A stretch of 26,766 nucleotides of DNA from AA29 sp041481445 (lineage in GTDB: Bacteria > Acidobacteriota > Vicinamibacteria > Fen-336): positions 1 to 26,766 of the forward strand of contig JBGPBV010000093.1 of the NCBI GenBank assembly GCA_041481445.1, read 5' to 3'. Within the stretch, counting starts at the first letter, position 1; the number at the start of each line of letters is the position of its first letter. The position numbers and the translations under genes were made by a program. The notes beneath the pieces are model-generated. The model did not search any database. It saw only the letters and a list, made by a program, of their open reading frames with translations, and had not been told where the DNA came from. Positions 1 to 7,415 of the stretch are shown one piece after another.

Positions 1-1688
1 GCCAGCGGTACCGGCACTCCGGCGGACCCGACCTCGACCACGGAGCCGAAGACGATCTCCGTCAGCGTGTCGCCGGCGCCGTTCTGGAACTCGGCCACCG
101 TGCCCGTCAGGTTCACGAGGGCCCCGATCGCGAACGGCACCGGGGTTACGTCGCTCCGGAAGACGAAGACGCCGGAGGACGCCGCCGCCGTGAGCGCGTC
201 CGCCACCCAGAAGGAGCGCCCGTTGGCGGTGAGCGCGGTGACGACGAGGTTGCTCAGGACGACGGGCGCACCCACGGCCACGATGCCGGTCTGGATGTCG
301 TGGACCGTCGCCGCGCAGCAGGGGGTCTGGCCGGCGTTGAAGACCCCGAACGACGCGGGGACGCCGGAGCCGGAAGTCCACCCGTTCAGGTCGTTGGAAT
401 CGACGTTGCTGGTCCGCTGGATGGAGTTGCCGGTCGCGCTCGCGCCCGTGGCATCGAGGTCGAGCACGGCGTTCGCCCGGAAATCCGTGTCCACGAAGCC
501 ACCGGGGGGGACGCCTCCGCCCGGCCTCTGCCACTGGCCGGCCGCGGCCACGATGGCGGCCTCCGTCTCGGAGGCGGTGGAGGCGGTGCCCGTGGGCGCA
601 TTGGCGGCCAGCACGGCGTCCTGGATCCGCCCGGCGTCGTCGGACACGGTCAAGACGGTGTCGGTGTTGGAGAGTCCCGCGCGCGACGAGTACCAGTCCC
701 AGGCCGTGTCGTAGTTGGCCGCGTACGTGACCGCGGGGTATTCCGCCTTGGCCGACGACTCGGAAGGCGAGCTGCCGGGGTTGCACGCCGGCGTCGTCCC
801 GGAGAGGTGGACTACCACCAGATCGTTGGTCGTGACGTTCAAGGGACCGAAGGTGAGGACGGTGGCGGTGCGCTCGCGCAGCACGTAGTCCTCCAGGCTG
901 CCGCTGCCCGTGACCCGGAGCTCGAGGAGGTCGCAGGTGTTCGCGATGTTCGCGTTGAATTCGTTGATCAGCACCTGCGCTCGAGGGAGAGCGGCCGCGT
1001 CGTAGGACCGGAACTCGTCCCAGGCGAGCGTCCCCGACGCGCCCGACTTCAGGCTGAGGGCGCCCAGGCGCACGAAGTCCACCGTGCTGCGGTCGTCGTC
1101 GAGGCCGGTCAGGACCCCCGCCGGCGCCCCGTCGATCCAGAAGCGCAGCTCACCGTCGCTCGTATCCACGCCCGTCGAGCGCTTCCACTGCACCTCGACC
1201 ATGTGCGGGGCGGCGGTGATGGGCACGAACGCGCTGCTGACCTGCGCGTCGGTGTCGATGCGGGCGCGCGCCATCAGCGCGTACTGGCCGCCCTGCCGCT
1301 TGAGCACCACCGCGGCCAGGCGGCGCGTGGGCGCCTCCTCGAAGACGATGAACACGCGGACGCGGAAGTGCGCCTGCGCCTCCCCGGGGTCGAAGCCGGT
1401 CGGGTCCAGCCAGAAGCGGGCCCGGTAGAAGATCATGTCGTTCGGGGTGTCGTCCTCGACGTAGAGCGGGTTCAGGTCGTTGACCACGGCGCGCAGCCCG
1501 GACCCCGTCCCCGCCATGGCGGCCAGGGCGGAGACGGAGAGGTCACCGCCGTCGGTCGCGCTGGCGGACCAGGACGCGAGGTTCCCCGTCTCGAAACCGT
1601 CGCGGAAGACGAGGCCCGACTGCGCGAGGAGGGCACGAGGCGCAAGTAGAAGGACGGCGGCGCAGAGCACGATCGAGCGTTTGGTCAC
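1..1688 (-). CDS. Secreted multidomain surface protein, 3' end beyond window
   Basis: Reading the minus strand from a GTG at 1688 gives 562 open codons that run off the left edge, so the C-terminus is missing. GGAG lies 7 bases before the GTG. Residues 1-22 form a signal peptide (TKR, hydrophobic core, cleavage after ALLA). Residues about 25-230 look like a concanavalin/LamG-type jelly roll, opening with DGFETGNLASW and containing RFWIDG. Residues about 235-410 resemble a lamin-tail-like domain (LINEFNAN, then DLLELRV, DYVL). Residues about 460-560 resemble the OB-like domain of ExeM-type extracellular nucleases (TGIVAVGAPVVLSNLVVTAL). A catalytic domain could follow outside the window. The export signal is seen; the domain names are inference from pattern. 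It may be an adhesin, a glycan-binding protein or an extracellular nuclease. It is transcribed away from the ArsA operon. Confidence 0.85.
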   Translation of the reverse strand, partial: MTKRSIVLCAAVLLLAPRALLAQSGLVFRDGFETGNLASWSASATDGGDLSVSALAAMAGTGSGLRAVVNDLNPLYVEDDTPNDMIFYRARFWLDPTGFDPGEAQAHFRVRVFIVFEEAPTRRLAAVVLKRQGGQYALMARARIDTDAQVSSAFVPITAAPHMVEVQWKRSTGVDTSDGELRFWIDGAPAGVLTGLDDDRSTVDFVRLGALSLKSGASGTLAWDEFRSYDAAALPRAQVLINEFNANIANTCDLLELRVTGSGSLEDYVLRERTATVLTFGPLNVTTNDLVVVHLSGTTPACNPGSSPSESSAKAEYPAVTYAANYDTAWDWYSSRAGLSNTDTVLTVSDDAGRIQDAVLAANAPTGTASTASETEAAIVAAAGQWQRPGGGVPPGGFVDTDFRANAVLDLDATGASATGNSIQRTSNVDSNDLNGWTSGSGVPASFGVFNAGQTPCCAATVHDIQTGIVAVGAPVVLSNLVVTALTANGRSFWVADALTAAASSGVFVFRSDVTPVPFAIGALVNLTGTVAEFQNGAGDTLTEIVFGSVVEVGSAGVPVPL

Positions 1689-1713
1689 GGGTGGACTCCG
1701 GGAGGGATGGCGG

Positions 1714-1742
1714 AGTCTAGGGTGGGCCTTCGGGGCGGTCAA
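1714..1742 (-). promoter_or_regulatory. Promoter of the secreted surface protein
   Basis: On the minus strand TTGACC (1742-1737) and TAGACT (1719-1714) are separated by 17 bases, a good housekeeping sigma-factor match. Transcription would begin about 20 bases before the GTG start at 1688. Confidence 0.6.
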
Positions 1743-1758
1743 GGCGGCCGCCGCGGCG

Positions 1759-1767
1759 TGCTAGTCT
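1759..1767 (+). promoter_or_regulatory. Extended -10 element of the ArsA operon, leaderless mRNA likely
   Basis: TGCTAGTCT fits an extended -10 (TGnTAnnnT). It ends 6 bases before the ATG at 1774, so the transcript should start at or next to the start codon. No Shine-Dalgarno sequence precedes the ATG, which agrees with leaderless translation. No convincing -35 is seen. Confidence 0.45.
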
Positions 1768-1773
1768 CGCCTC

Positions 1774-2727
1774 ATGCTCCTCGACGATCTGCTCGAGCGC
1801 CGGCTGGTCGTCCTCTCCGGCAAGGGCGGCGTCGGCAAGAGCGTGGTGGGGACGGCCCTGGCCCTGGCCGCGCGCGCGCGGGGCAAGCGCATCTTATTTA
1901 TAGAGGTGGACGCGCCGCTGCCGGCCAGCCGGTACCTGGGCGAGCCCCCCGTCGGCGCCCGCGAGACCGAGGTCCGGCCCGGGCTGTCGATGGTCAACCT
2001 CGTGCCCAGCGAGGTGATGGACGAGTACGTCAGCGAGACCGTCCGCGTGGACCTGTTGGCGCGCAAGATCCTCGCCAGCCCCGTCTACCGGCGGTTCTTC
2101 GCCGCCGCCCCCGGCCTGCCCGAGCTGATGGTGCTGGGCAAGATCATGGTCCTCGAGGAGGAGCGGACGGGCTGGCCGCGGCGGCCGAAGTACGACCTCA
2201 TCATCGTGGACGCGCCCTCCACCGGCCACGGCCTCGCGTTCCTGCGGGTGCCGCTGGCGGCCTCGAACGCGGTGCCGGTGGGGCCGGTGGGAAAGAACGC
2301 GCGGAAGATCCTCTCGCTCCTGCGCGACCCGAAGAAGACCGCCCTCGCGATCGTGGCCCTGCCCGAGGAGATGGCGGTGGTCGAGGCCCTCGAGTTCGAC
2401 CGCATGGCCCGGGCCGAGGTGGGGATGAAGGCGTGCGCGTTCTTCCTCAACGGGTGCCACGAGCGCCGGTTCACGGGGGCGCAGGAGGCGGAGATCCTGC
2501 GGCGCGTGGCCGAGGACGAGGACGGACGGCTCGCCCCCGGGGTGACCCTGCAGGCGGCGCTGGCCGCCGGCCGGCGCCACATCCGGCGCCGGAGGCTGAC
2601 CCAGTTCTACCGCAAGCGGCTGGAGCAGGCGGTGGACGCGCCGGTGGTGTCGCTGCCGCTGCTCTTCACCGACCGCATCGACGAGGCCGCGCTCCAGACC
2701 CTGGTCGAGCGCCTCGAGGCGGCGTGA
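1774..2727 (+). CDS. ArsA/GET3-family ATPase, first of three
   Basis: This is a 317-residue member of the SIMIBI-class ArsA/TRC40 ATPases, dimeric ATPases that move anions or deliver tail-anchored membrane proteins. The deviant P-loop SGKGGVGKS is at residues 15-23 with the signature lysine K17 present. The switch motif DAPSTGHG begins at D146, matching the DTAPTGH motif of the family. I see no CxxC zinc motif typical of eukaryotic GET3 and no ArsA metalloid-binding cysteine set, and no other arsenic gene is nearby. Its TGA overlaps the GTG of the next ATPase by 4 bases, so the two are translationally coupled. Family assignment is firm; substrate is unknown. Confidence 0.93.
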   Translation: MLLDDLLERRLVVLSGKGGVGKSVVGTALALAARARGKRILFIEVDAPLPASRYLGEPPVGARETEVRPGLSMVNLVPSEVMDEYVSETVRVDLLARKILASPVYRRFFAAAPGLPELMVLGKIMVLEEERTGWPRRPKYDLIIVDAPSTGHGLAFLRVPLAASNAVPVGPVGKNARKILSLLRDPKKTALAIVALPEEMAVVEALEFDRMARAEVGMKACAFFLNGCHERRFTGAQEAEILRRVAEDEDGRLAPGVTLQAALAAGRRHIRRRRLTQFYRKRLEQAVDAPVVSLPLLFTDRIDEAALQTLVERLEAA

Positions 2728-3911
2728 GCGTCTCTCCCCTGCAGGCGCTCGCGCGCGCGCTCGACGAGCGGCGGGTGCTGGTGGTGTGCGGATCGGGGGG
2801 CGTGGGCAAGACCACGACCGCGGCTGCCCTGGCCGTGCAGGGGGCCATCCGCGGCCGCCGCGTGCTCGTCTGCACGATCGACCCCTCCCGCCGTCTGGCC
2901 ACCAGCCTCGGCCTGGACCGCCTGCCGGACAAGCCGCGCGCCCTCGACCTCGACAAGGTGGCCCCGGACCGCGACCCCGGCGGCGCGCTCTGGGCCATGA
3001 CCCTCGACACCAAGCGGACCTTCGACGCCCTGGTGGGCAAGTACGCGGAGTCGGAGGCGGCGCGCCGCCGGATCCTGGACAACCGGTTCTACCGCCAGGT
3101 CTCGGCCGCTCTGGCCGGCAGCCACGAATACATGGCCATGGAGAAGCTCCTGGAGCTGAGCGCGGACGAGCGCTTCGACCTCGTCATCCTGGACACTCCG
3201 CCCACCCGCCACGCCCTCGACTTCCTGGAGGCGCCGGGCCGGCTGATGGGGTTCCTCGACACCGGGATCCTGCGCTGGTTCCTCAAGCCCTACTTCGTGG
3301 CCGGACGGCTCACCCTCAAGGTCGCCACGCGGACGGGCGCCCTGGCCTTGAGGCTCGCGGACAGCGTGCTCGGCCTGCAGTTCCTGCAGGACCTCTCCGA
3401 GTTCTTCCTGGCCTTCGACGGGATGTACGCCGGGTTCAAGGAGCGCGCGGGCCGCGTCCACGAGCTGCTGCGCAGTCCCGAGGCCGGGTTCGTGCTCGTG
3501 GCCAGCCCGGCGCCTCTCACCCTGGACGAGGCGGTCTTCTTCCACGAGCGGCTCGAGGAGGGCGGGATGCCCTTCGTGGGCTTCGTGGTCAACCGTGTGC
3601 ATCCAGATCCGGCCCAGGGCTTTCCGGCCACCCGGGCCGCCGCGGACGTCGACGACGACCTGGCGGAAGCGCTGGTCGAGGTCTTCCAGGACCAGCGGCG
3701 GCTGGCCCGGATCGATCGGCGCAGCCTGGAGCGCCTGGAGGGGCTGACGGGCGAGGACGCCATCCTGGTCCCGGAGTTCGAGGCCGACGTGCACGACCTC
3801 CGCGAGCTGAAGGAGACGGGGGACGTGATCTTCGGGACGGGCTCCGGCCGGCGCGGGCGCGGCCGCGCGCGGACGGCGCGACGCGCCGCCGCCGGGGAAG
3901 AAGGACGATGA
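2724..3911 (+). CDS. ArsA/GET3-family ATPase, second of three, non-canonical P-loop
   Basis: A 395-residue ATPase starting at a GTG within the GTGA overlap with the previous gene. That start puts the P-loop near residue 22, where the family has it; open frame further upstream is only the shadow of the first ATPase. The P-loop reads GSGGVGKTT (residues 23-31): K29 and T30 are present, but the signature lysine of deviant Walker A motifs is serine (S24). The switch motif DTPPTRHALDFLEAP starts at D157. The C-terminal tail is rich in Gly, Arg and Ala. It probably pairs with one of its neighbours, whose signature lysine could reach across a dimer interface; that is inference. Its stop overlaps the next ATG by 4 bases. 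Confidence 0.92.
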   Translation: MSVSPLQALARALDERRVLVVCGSGGVGKTTTAAALAVQGAIRGRRVLVCTIDPSRRLATSLGLDRLPDKPRALDLDKVAPDRDPGGALWAMTLDTKRTFDALVGKYAESEAARRRILDNRFYRQVSAALAGSHEYMAMEKLLELSADERFDLVILDTPPTRHALDFLEAPGRLMGFLDTGILRWFLKPYFVAGRLTLKVATRTGALALRLADSVLGLQFLQDLSEFFLAFDGMYAGFKERAGRVHELLRSPEAGFVLVASPAPLTLDEAVFFHERLEEGGMPFVGFVVNRVHPDPAQGFPATRAAADVDDDLAEALVEVFQDQRRLARIDRRSLERLEGLTGEDAILVPEFEADVHDLRELKETGDVIFGTGSGRRGRGRARTARRAAAGEEGR

Positions 3912-5092
3912 GGATCATCCTCTACTCCGGCAAGGGCGGCGTGGGCAAGACCAGCCTGTCCGCGGCCACCGCCGTGCGGTCCGCCCAGCTCGGCAAGCGC
4001 ACGCTGGTCGTCTCCACCGACGCCGCCCACAGCCTGGCCGACGCCCTCCAGGTCCCGGTGGGCAGCGCCCCTACCCGCGTCGCCCCCAACCTCGACGCGC
4101 TCGAGATCGACGTCAACCGCGAGCTGAGCGCGCACTGGGGCGTGATCCAGGACTTCATCACGCGGTTCATGACCTTCCAGGGCGTCAACGACGTCGTGGC
4201 GGAGGAGCTGGCCATCTTCCCCGGGATGGACGAGCTGTTCAGCCTGCTCAAGGTGAAGGGCTACGCCGAGCGCAAGGCCTACGACGTGATCGTGATCGAC
4301 ACCGCCCCCACCGGCGAGACCATCCGCATGCTGGCCGTGCCCGAGGTCCTGAACTTCTACCTCAAGCGCGTCTTCCCCATCCAGCGCACCGTGCTGCGGA
4401 CGGTCCGCCCGGTGGCCCGGCGCATGAGCGCCATGCCGATCCCCTCCGACGACATGCTGGTGGCGGTGCAGTCCATCCTGCGCCAGCTCGAATCGATGGG
4501 CCCGCTCCTCCAGGACGCGAAGCAGACCTCCATCCGCATCGTCCTCAACCCGGAGCGGATGGTGATCAACGAGTCCCAGCGGCTCTACACCTACCTCAGC
4601 CTCTTCGGCTTCCCCGTCGACGCCGTGGTGGCCAACCGCGTGCTGCCTCCGGAGGCGCGCTCGGAGTACTTCGACCGCTGGTTCGACATCCAGGCCGGCC
4701 ACCTCCTGCACGCGCGCAAGGCCTTCGATCCCCTCCCCATCTTCGAGGCGCGCCTGTTCGACCGCGAGATGGTGGGCCTCGAGCTGCTCGAGGCCTTCGC
4801 CCACGAGGTCTTCGCGGACGACGATCCCACCGCCGTCTTCTGCCAGGAGAAGCCGATCGAGGTGAAGAAGGAGGCCGGGGGCTACGCGCTCTACCTGCGC
4901 CTGCCCTTCGCGGAGAAGGACAAGATCCAGGTCCTCACCCATGGCGAGGAGTTGATCGTCCAGGTGGATAATCAGCGCCGCACCCTGCTGCTGCCGCGGT
5001 CGCTGGCCTCGCGCAAGCTGACCGGCGCCGTCTTCGAGGAGCACCGGCTGCGGGTGGGCTTCGGAGAGAAGGAGGACGATGGCCGAGCGTGA
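3908..5092 (+). CDS. ArsA/GET3-family ATPase, third of three, with HSP20-like tail
   Basis: A 394-residue ATPase beginning at the ATG of an ATGA overlap. It has the full P-loop SGKGGVGKT (residues 7-15) with signature lysine K9, and the canonical switch motif DTAPTGET at D131, followed by RMLAVPEVL as in bacterial ArsA/TRC40 proteins. Residues about 315-392 form a beta-rich domain (KKEAGGYALYLRLPF, then HGEELIVQVDNQRR) that matches the HSP20-like C-terminal domain of many prokaryotic ArsA-like ATPases. That domain suggests a chaperone or client-binding role rather than arsenite transport. It is the most canonical of the three. Confidence 0.94.
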   Translation: MRIILYSGKGGVGKTSLSAATAVRSAQLGKRTLVVSTDAAHSLADALQVPVGSAPTRVAPNLDALEIDVNRELSAHWGVIQDFITRFMTFQGVNDVVAEELAIFPGMDELFSLLKVKGYAERKAYDVIVIDTAPTGETIRMLAVPEVLNFYLKRVFPIQRTVLRTVRPVARRMSAMPIPSDDMLVAVQSILRQLESMGPLLQDAKQTSIRIVLNPERMVINESQRLYTYLSLFGFPVDAVVANRVLPPEARSEYFDRWFDIQAGHLLHARKAFDPLPIFEARLFDREMVGLELLEAFAHEVFADDDPTAVFCQEKPIEVKKEAGGYALYLRLPFAEKDKIQVLTHGEELIVQVDNQRRTLLLPRSLASRKLTGAVFEEHRLRVGFGEKEDDGRA

Positions 5093-5324
5093 GGAGGGCG
5101 CAAGCGGCGAGGCCGAGAAGCCACGCGGCCGGCAGATGAAGGCGTGCTGCCTGGTGTCGGAGATGCTCGAGGAGGCGGGGCTCGACCGCCGCAAGGCGCG
5201 CGCCCTGAAGCGGCAGGTCCTGGAGGGCCTCATCCTCCTCTGCCGCTGGCAGCTCGAGCGCATGGGGCCGGAGGCGGACGCGCCACGGCCGCGGCGCGGA
5301 CCACGGAAGGTCCCCGTCCAGTAG
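5079..5324 (+). CDS. Small protein at the end of the ArsA operon
   Basis: An 81-residue frame whose ATG lies 14 bases inside the end of the third ATPase gene. A GGAGAAGGAGG tract just upstream serves as a strong ribosome binding site. The N-terminus is polar (Glu, Lys, Gly). Residues about 24-62 contain two likely helices with a Cys-Cys pair (KACCLVSEML) and a leucine-rich segment (LEGLILLCRWQLERM). The tail is Arg/Pro-rich. I recognise no family. Overlap with the ATPase gene and the absence of any other gene between it and the next promoter suggest that it works with the ATPases, perhaps as a partner or adaptor; this is inference. Confidence 0.7.
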   Translation: MAEREEGASGEAEKPRGRQMKACCLVSEMLEEAGLDRRKARALKRQVLEGLILLCRWQLERMGPEADAPRPRRGPRKVPVQ

Positions 5325-5382
5325 CCGCCTCGCCCGCGTCGCCCTGGCTCCCGCGTCCGGCGAAAGAGGCCTCGGGAGCGCG

Positions 5383-5391
5383 TGCTACACT
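5383..5391 (+). promoter_or_regulatory. Extended -10 element before the sigma-54 regulator
   Basis: TGCTACACT fits TGnTAnnnT. Transcription would start near 5398, leaving about 20 bases of leader that contain GGAG ahead of the ATG at 5419. No clear -35 box is seen. Confidence 0.45.
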
Positions 5392-5418
5392 CCGCCCCGA
5401 GTCCTTCCCGGAGACCCG

Positions 5419-6780
5419 ATGGACGAGCCGGCGGGCATCCGCATGCTGGTCGTGGAAGACGACGAGTCCCTCTCCGAGGTCCTCTGCGAGGAGTTGCGCG
5501 CGCACGGACACATGGCGGTGGCCGCGCAGACGATGGCGCGGGGGCTCGAGGAGCTCAAGCACTCGGAGTTCGACGTGGCCCTGGTCGACCTCGCCCTCGT
5601 GGACGGGAGCGGCATCGACCTCCTGAAGCGCATCGCCGAGGAAGGGATGGCCACGGAGGCCATCGTCCTCACCGACGGCGCCAGCATCGACACCGCCCTC
5701 CAGGCCATGAAGCTCGGGGCCTACGACTACCTGACCAAGCCCGCGCGCGTCGAGGAGCTGGAGGTCCTGGTGGCCAAGGCCGCCGAGAAGGCGCGGTTGA
5801 GCCGCGAGAACGCGCACCTCCGGCGCCGGCTCGAGAAGCACTGCCCGCCCGAAGTCATCGTCACCGACGACCCCGGCATGCACGAGCTGCTGGCCACCAT
5901 CGACCGCGTCGCGTCTTCCGACCTGCCCGTACTCATCCAGGGCGAGAGGGGGACGGGCAAGGAGCTGGTCGCCCGCGCCCTGCATCGAATGAGCGCGCGC
6001 AACTCCCATCCCTTCGTGGCCGTCGACTGCCGGGCCGTCCCCGAGAACCTGCTGGAGAGCGAGCTGTTCGGCCACGAGAAGGGCGCCTTCACGGGGGCGG
6101 TGGTCCGCAAGCCCGGCCTGCTCGAGGTGGCGGACAAGGGCGTGCTCTTCCTGGAGGAGGTCGGCGACCTCCCGCCCGCGGTGCAGGTGAAGCTCCTGCG
6201 CGCGATCGAGGCCCGCGAGCACGTCCGCGTCGGCGGCACGCGGCCGGTGCGCACGGACGTGCGGCTGGTCTCCGCAACGCACCGGAACGTCAAGAAGGAG
6301 ATGCAGGAGGGCCGGCTGCACGAGGACCTGTACTACCGGCTCAACGGGGTCACCCTCAAGCTGCCACCGTTGCGCGAGCGCAAGGCGGACGTCCACCTCC
6401 TCGCCCGCCACTTCCTGGACCGCGTCGCCCCGAGGAAGAAGCTGACCTCACGCGCGGTCGAGGCCCTGCAGGCCTACGCCTGGCCCGGCAACGTGAGCGA
6501 GCTGCACATGGTGATCCAGCGGGCGGCCATCCTGGCCGCGACGGACACCCTCGACGCCGCCGACCTGCCCCTCGACGTGCGCGACCCGAACTGGCGACAG
6601 GCGGCCGTGAAGACCGGGCTGAGCCTGGCGGAGATGGAGCGCGAGTACATCGAGACGGTCCTCCGCCAGCACGACGGCCATCGCGGCAAGACCGCGCGCG
6701 CCCTCGGCATCGACCCCAAGACCCTCTACAACAAGCTCGGCCCCGAGCGCCCGCGGACCCGGAAGGCGACGACGACGTAG
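5419..6780 (+). CDS. NtrC-family sigma-54-dependent response regulator
   Basis: A 453-residue regulator with three domains. The receiver domain (about 1-120) has the acidic pocket E13/D14/D15, phosphoacceptor D57, T85 and K107. The AAA+ domain (about 140-375) has Walker A GERGTGKE (K181) and the sigma-54-contacting GAFTGA loop at 222-227. A Fis-type helix-turn-helix ends the protein (GKTARALGIDPKTLYNKL). It should activate RpoN-dependent promoters after phosphorylation by a histidine kinase, none of which is encoded in this window. Walker B reads VLFLEEVGDL, with E246 in place of the usual aspartate of the DE pair. GGAG before the ATG supports the start. It has its own promoter and is followed 11 bases later by a convergent gene. 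Confidence 0.95.
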   Translation: MDEPAGIRMLVVEDDESLSEVLCEELRAHGHMAVAAQTMARGLEELKHSEFDVALVDLALVDGSGIDLLKRIAEEGMATEAIVLTDGASIDTALQAMKLGAYDYLTKPARVEELEVLVAKAAEKARLSRENAHLRRRLEKHCPPEVIVTDDPGMHELLATIDRVASSDLPVLIQGERGTGKELVARALHRMSARNSHPFVAVDCRAVPENLLESELFGHEKGAFTGAVVRKPGLLEVADKGVLFLEEVGDLPPAVQVKLLRAIEAREHVRVGGTRPVRTDVRLVSATHRNVKKEMQEGRLHEDLYYRLNGVTLKLPPLRERKADVHLLARHFLDRVAPRKKLTSRAVEALQAYAWPGNVSELHMVIQRAAILAATDTLDAADLPLDVRDPNWRQAAVKTGLSLAEMEREYIETVLRQHDGHRGKTARALGIDPKTLYNKLGPERPRTRKATTT

Positions 6781-6791
6781 GGGCCCGACGA

Positions 6792-7301
6792 CTACTTCTT
6801 GGAGGACGGCATCACGGTCAGCTCGTTGTGCACCGTGAAGCCGTCGGCCTTGTCGCGCGCGATCCGCCCCGCGGCCGTCTTCTGGGCGGCGGTGGGCACG
6901 GTGCCGCGGAGGTAGAGCGTCTTCGTGTTCTTGTCGACGTCCACGTCGATGTGGCTCGCGTCGACGGTCTTGTCGGCGAGCAGGGCCGCCGTCACGTCGA
7001 GGTGCTGCTTGGTCGCGTCGACCACCTGACCCGTCTTGTCGGCGCCCTCCTTGACCTTCTTCTCGACGTCCTTGGCCACCGGCTTGGCGTCGTCCTTGGC
7101 GCCCCTGGCCCCCTCCTTGACCTTCTCCCCCGCCTTCTCGGCCCCCGCGCGCGCCTTGTCCACGACGTCGCCGGTGGCGGGAGACGGGGATGCGTACTGC
7201 GGATCCCCCGAGTTGTTGGCGGTGCGCGCGGTCTCGGTGCAGGCGACCAGCAGGCCGGCCAGGCCGGCAACGGCAAGCGATGCAGTCAGATATGCCTTCA
7301 T
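6792..7301 (-). CDS. BON-domain lipoprotein with LEA-like helical repeats
   Basis: A 169-residue lipoprotein. The signal peptide ends in the lipobox LVAC, with C21 as the lipidation site. Residues about 45-95 are a Lys/Ala/Glu/Gly-rich amphipathic stretch (KARAGAEKAGEKVKEGARG), like LEA or apolipoprotein-type segments. Residues about 98-165 form a BON domain (IDVDVDKNTKTLYLRGTV, then VHNELTV), as in OsmY-type envelope stress proteins that bind membranes. A perfect AGGAGGG lies 5 bases before the ATG. A role in envelope protection is inferred from the family. An inverted repeat just upstream can mask the ribosome binding site. Confidence 0.9.
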   Translation of the reverse strand: MKAYLTASLAVAGLAGLLVACTETARTANNSGDPQYASPSPATGDVVDKARAGAEKAGEKVKEGARGAKDDAKPVAKDVEKKVKEGADKTGQVVDATKQHLDVTAALLADKTVDASHIDVDVDKNTKTLYLRGTVPTAAQKTAAGRIARDKADGFTVHNELTVMPSSKK

Positions 7302-7305
7302 ATGT

Positions 7306-7361
7306 CCCTCCTGACTTATATTATCCAGCCTATACCAGTGGACGTTGGGATGTCAGGAGGG
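7306..7361 (-). promoter_or_regulatory. Inverted repeat covering the SD of the BON lipoprotein
   Basis: CCCTCCTGAC (7306-7315) and GTCAGGAGGG (7352-7361) are perfect 10-base complements. In the minus-strand mRNA the downstream arm contains the AGGAGGG ribosome binding site. If transcription enters from the upstream JAMM gene, the upstream arm could sequester it. A possible minus-strand promoter lies in the same place: CTGACA (7356-7351), a 16-base spacer, then TATAGG (7334-7329) with TG upstream. In that case the repeat would act as DNA, for example as an operator. Confidence 0.4.
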
Positions 7362-7415
7362 GAGGTACGAAAGGTCTCAGCGTCGGGCCCCATGCCTCCG
7401 GCCCTTGGCCCTCCG

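Noticed and set aside
300..1649. Long plus-strand open frame of 449 codons
   Set aside because: It is Arg/Gly/Val-rich with no recognisable motif and lies antisense to the secreted protein, which has a signal peptide, SD and promoter. It is a shadow of high GC content.
1774..5092. Arsenic resistance operon
   Set aside because: The ATPases are of the ArsA family, but there is no arsB, arsC, arsR or arsD and no visible metalloid-binding cysteine set.
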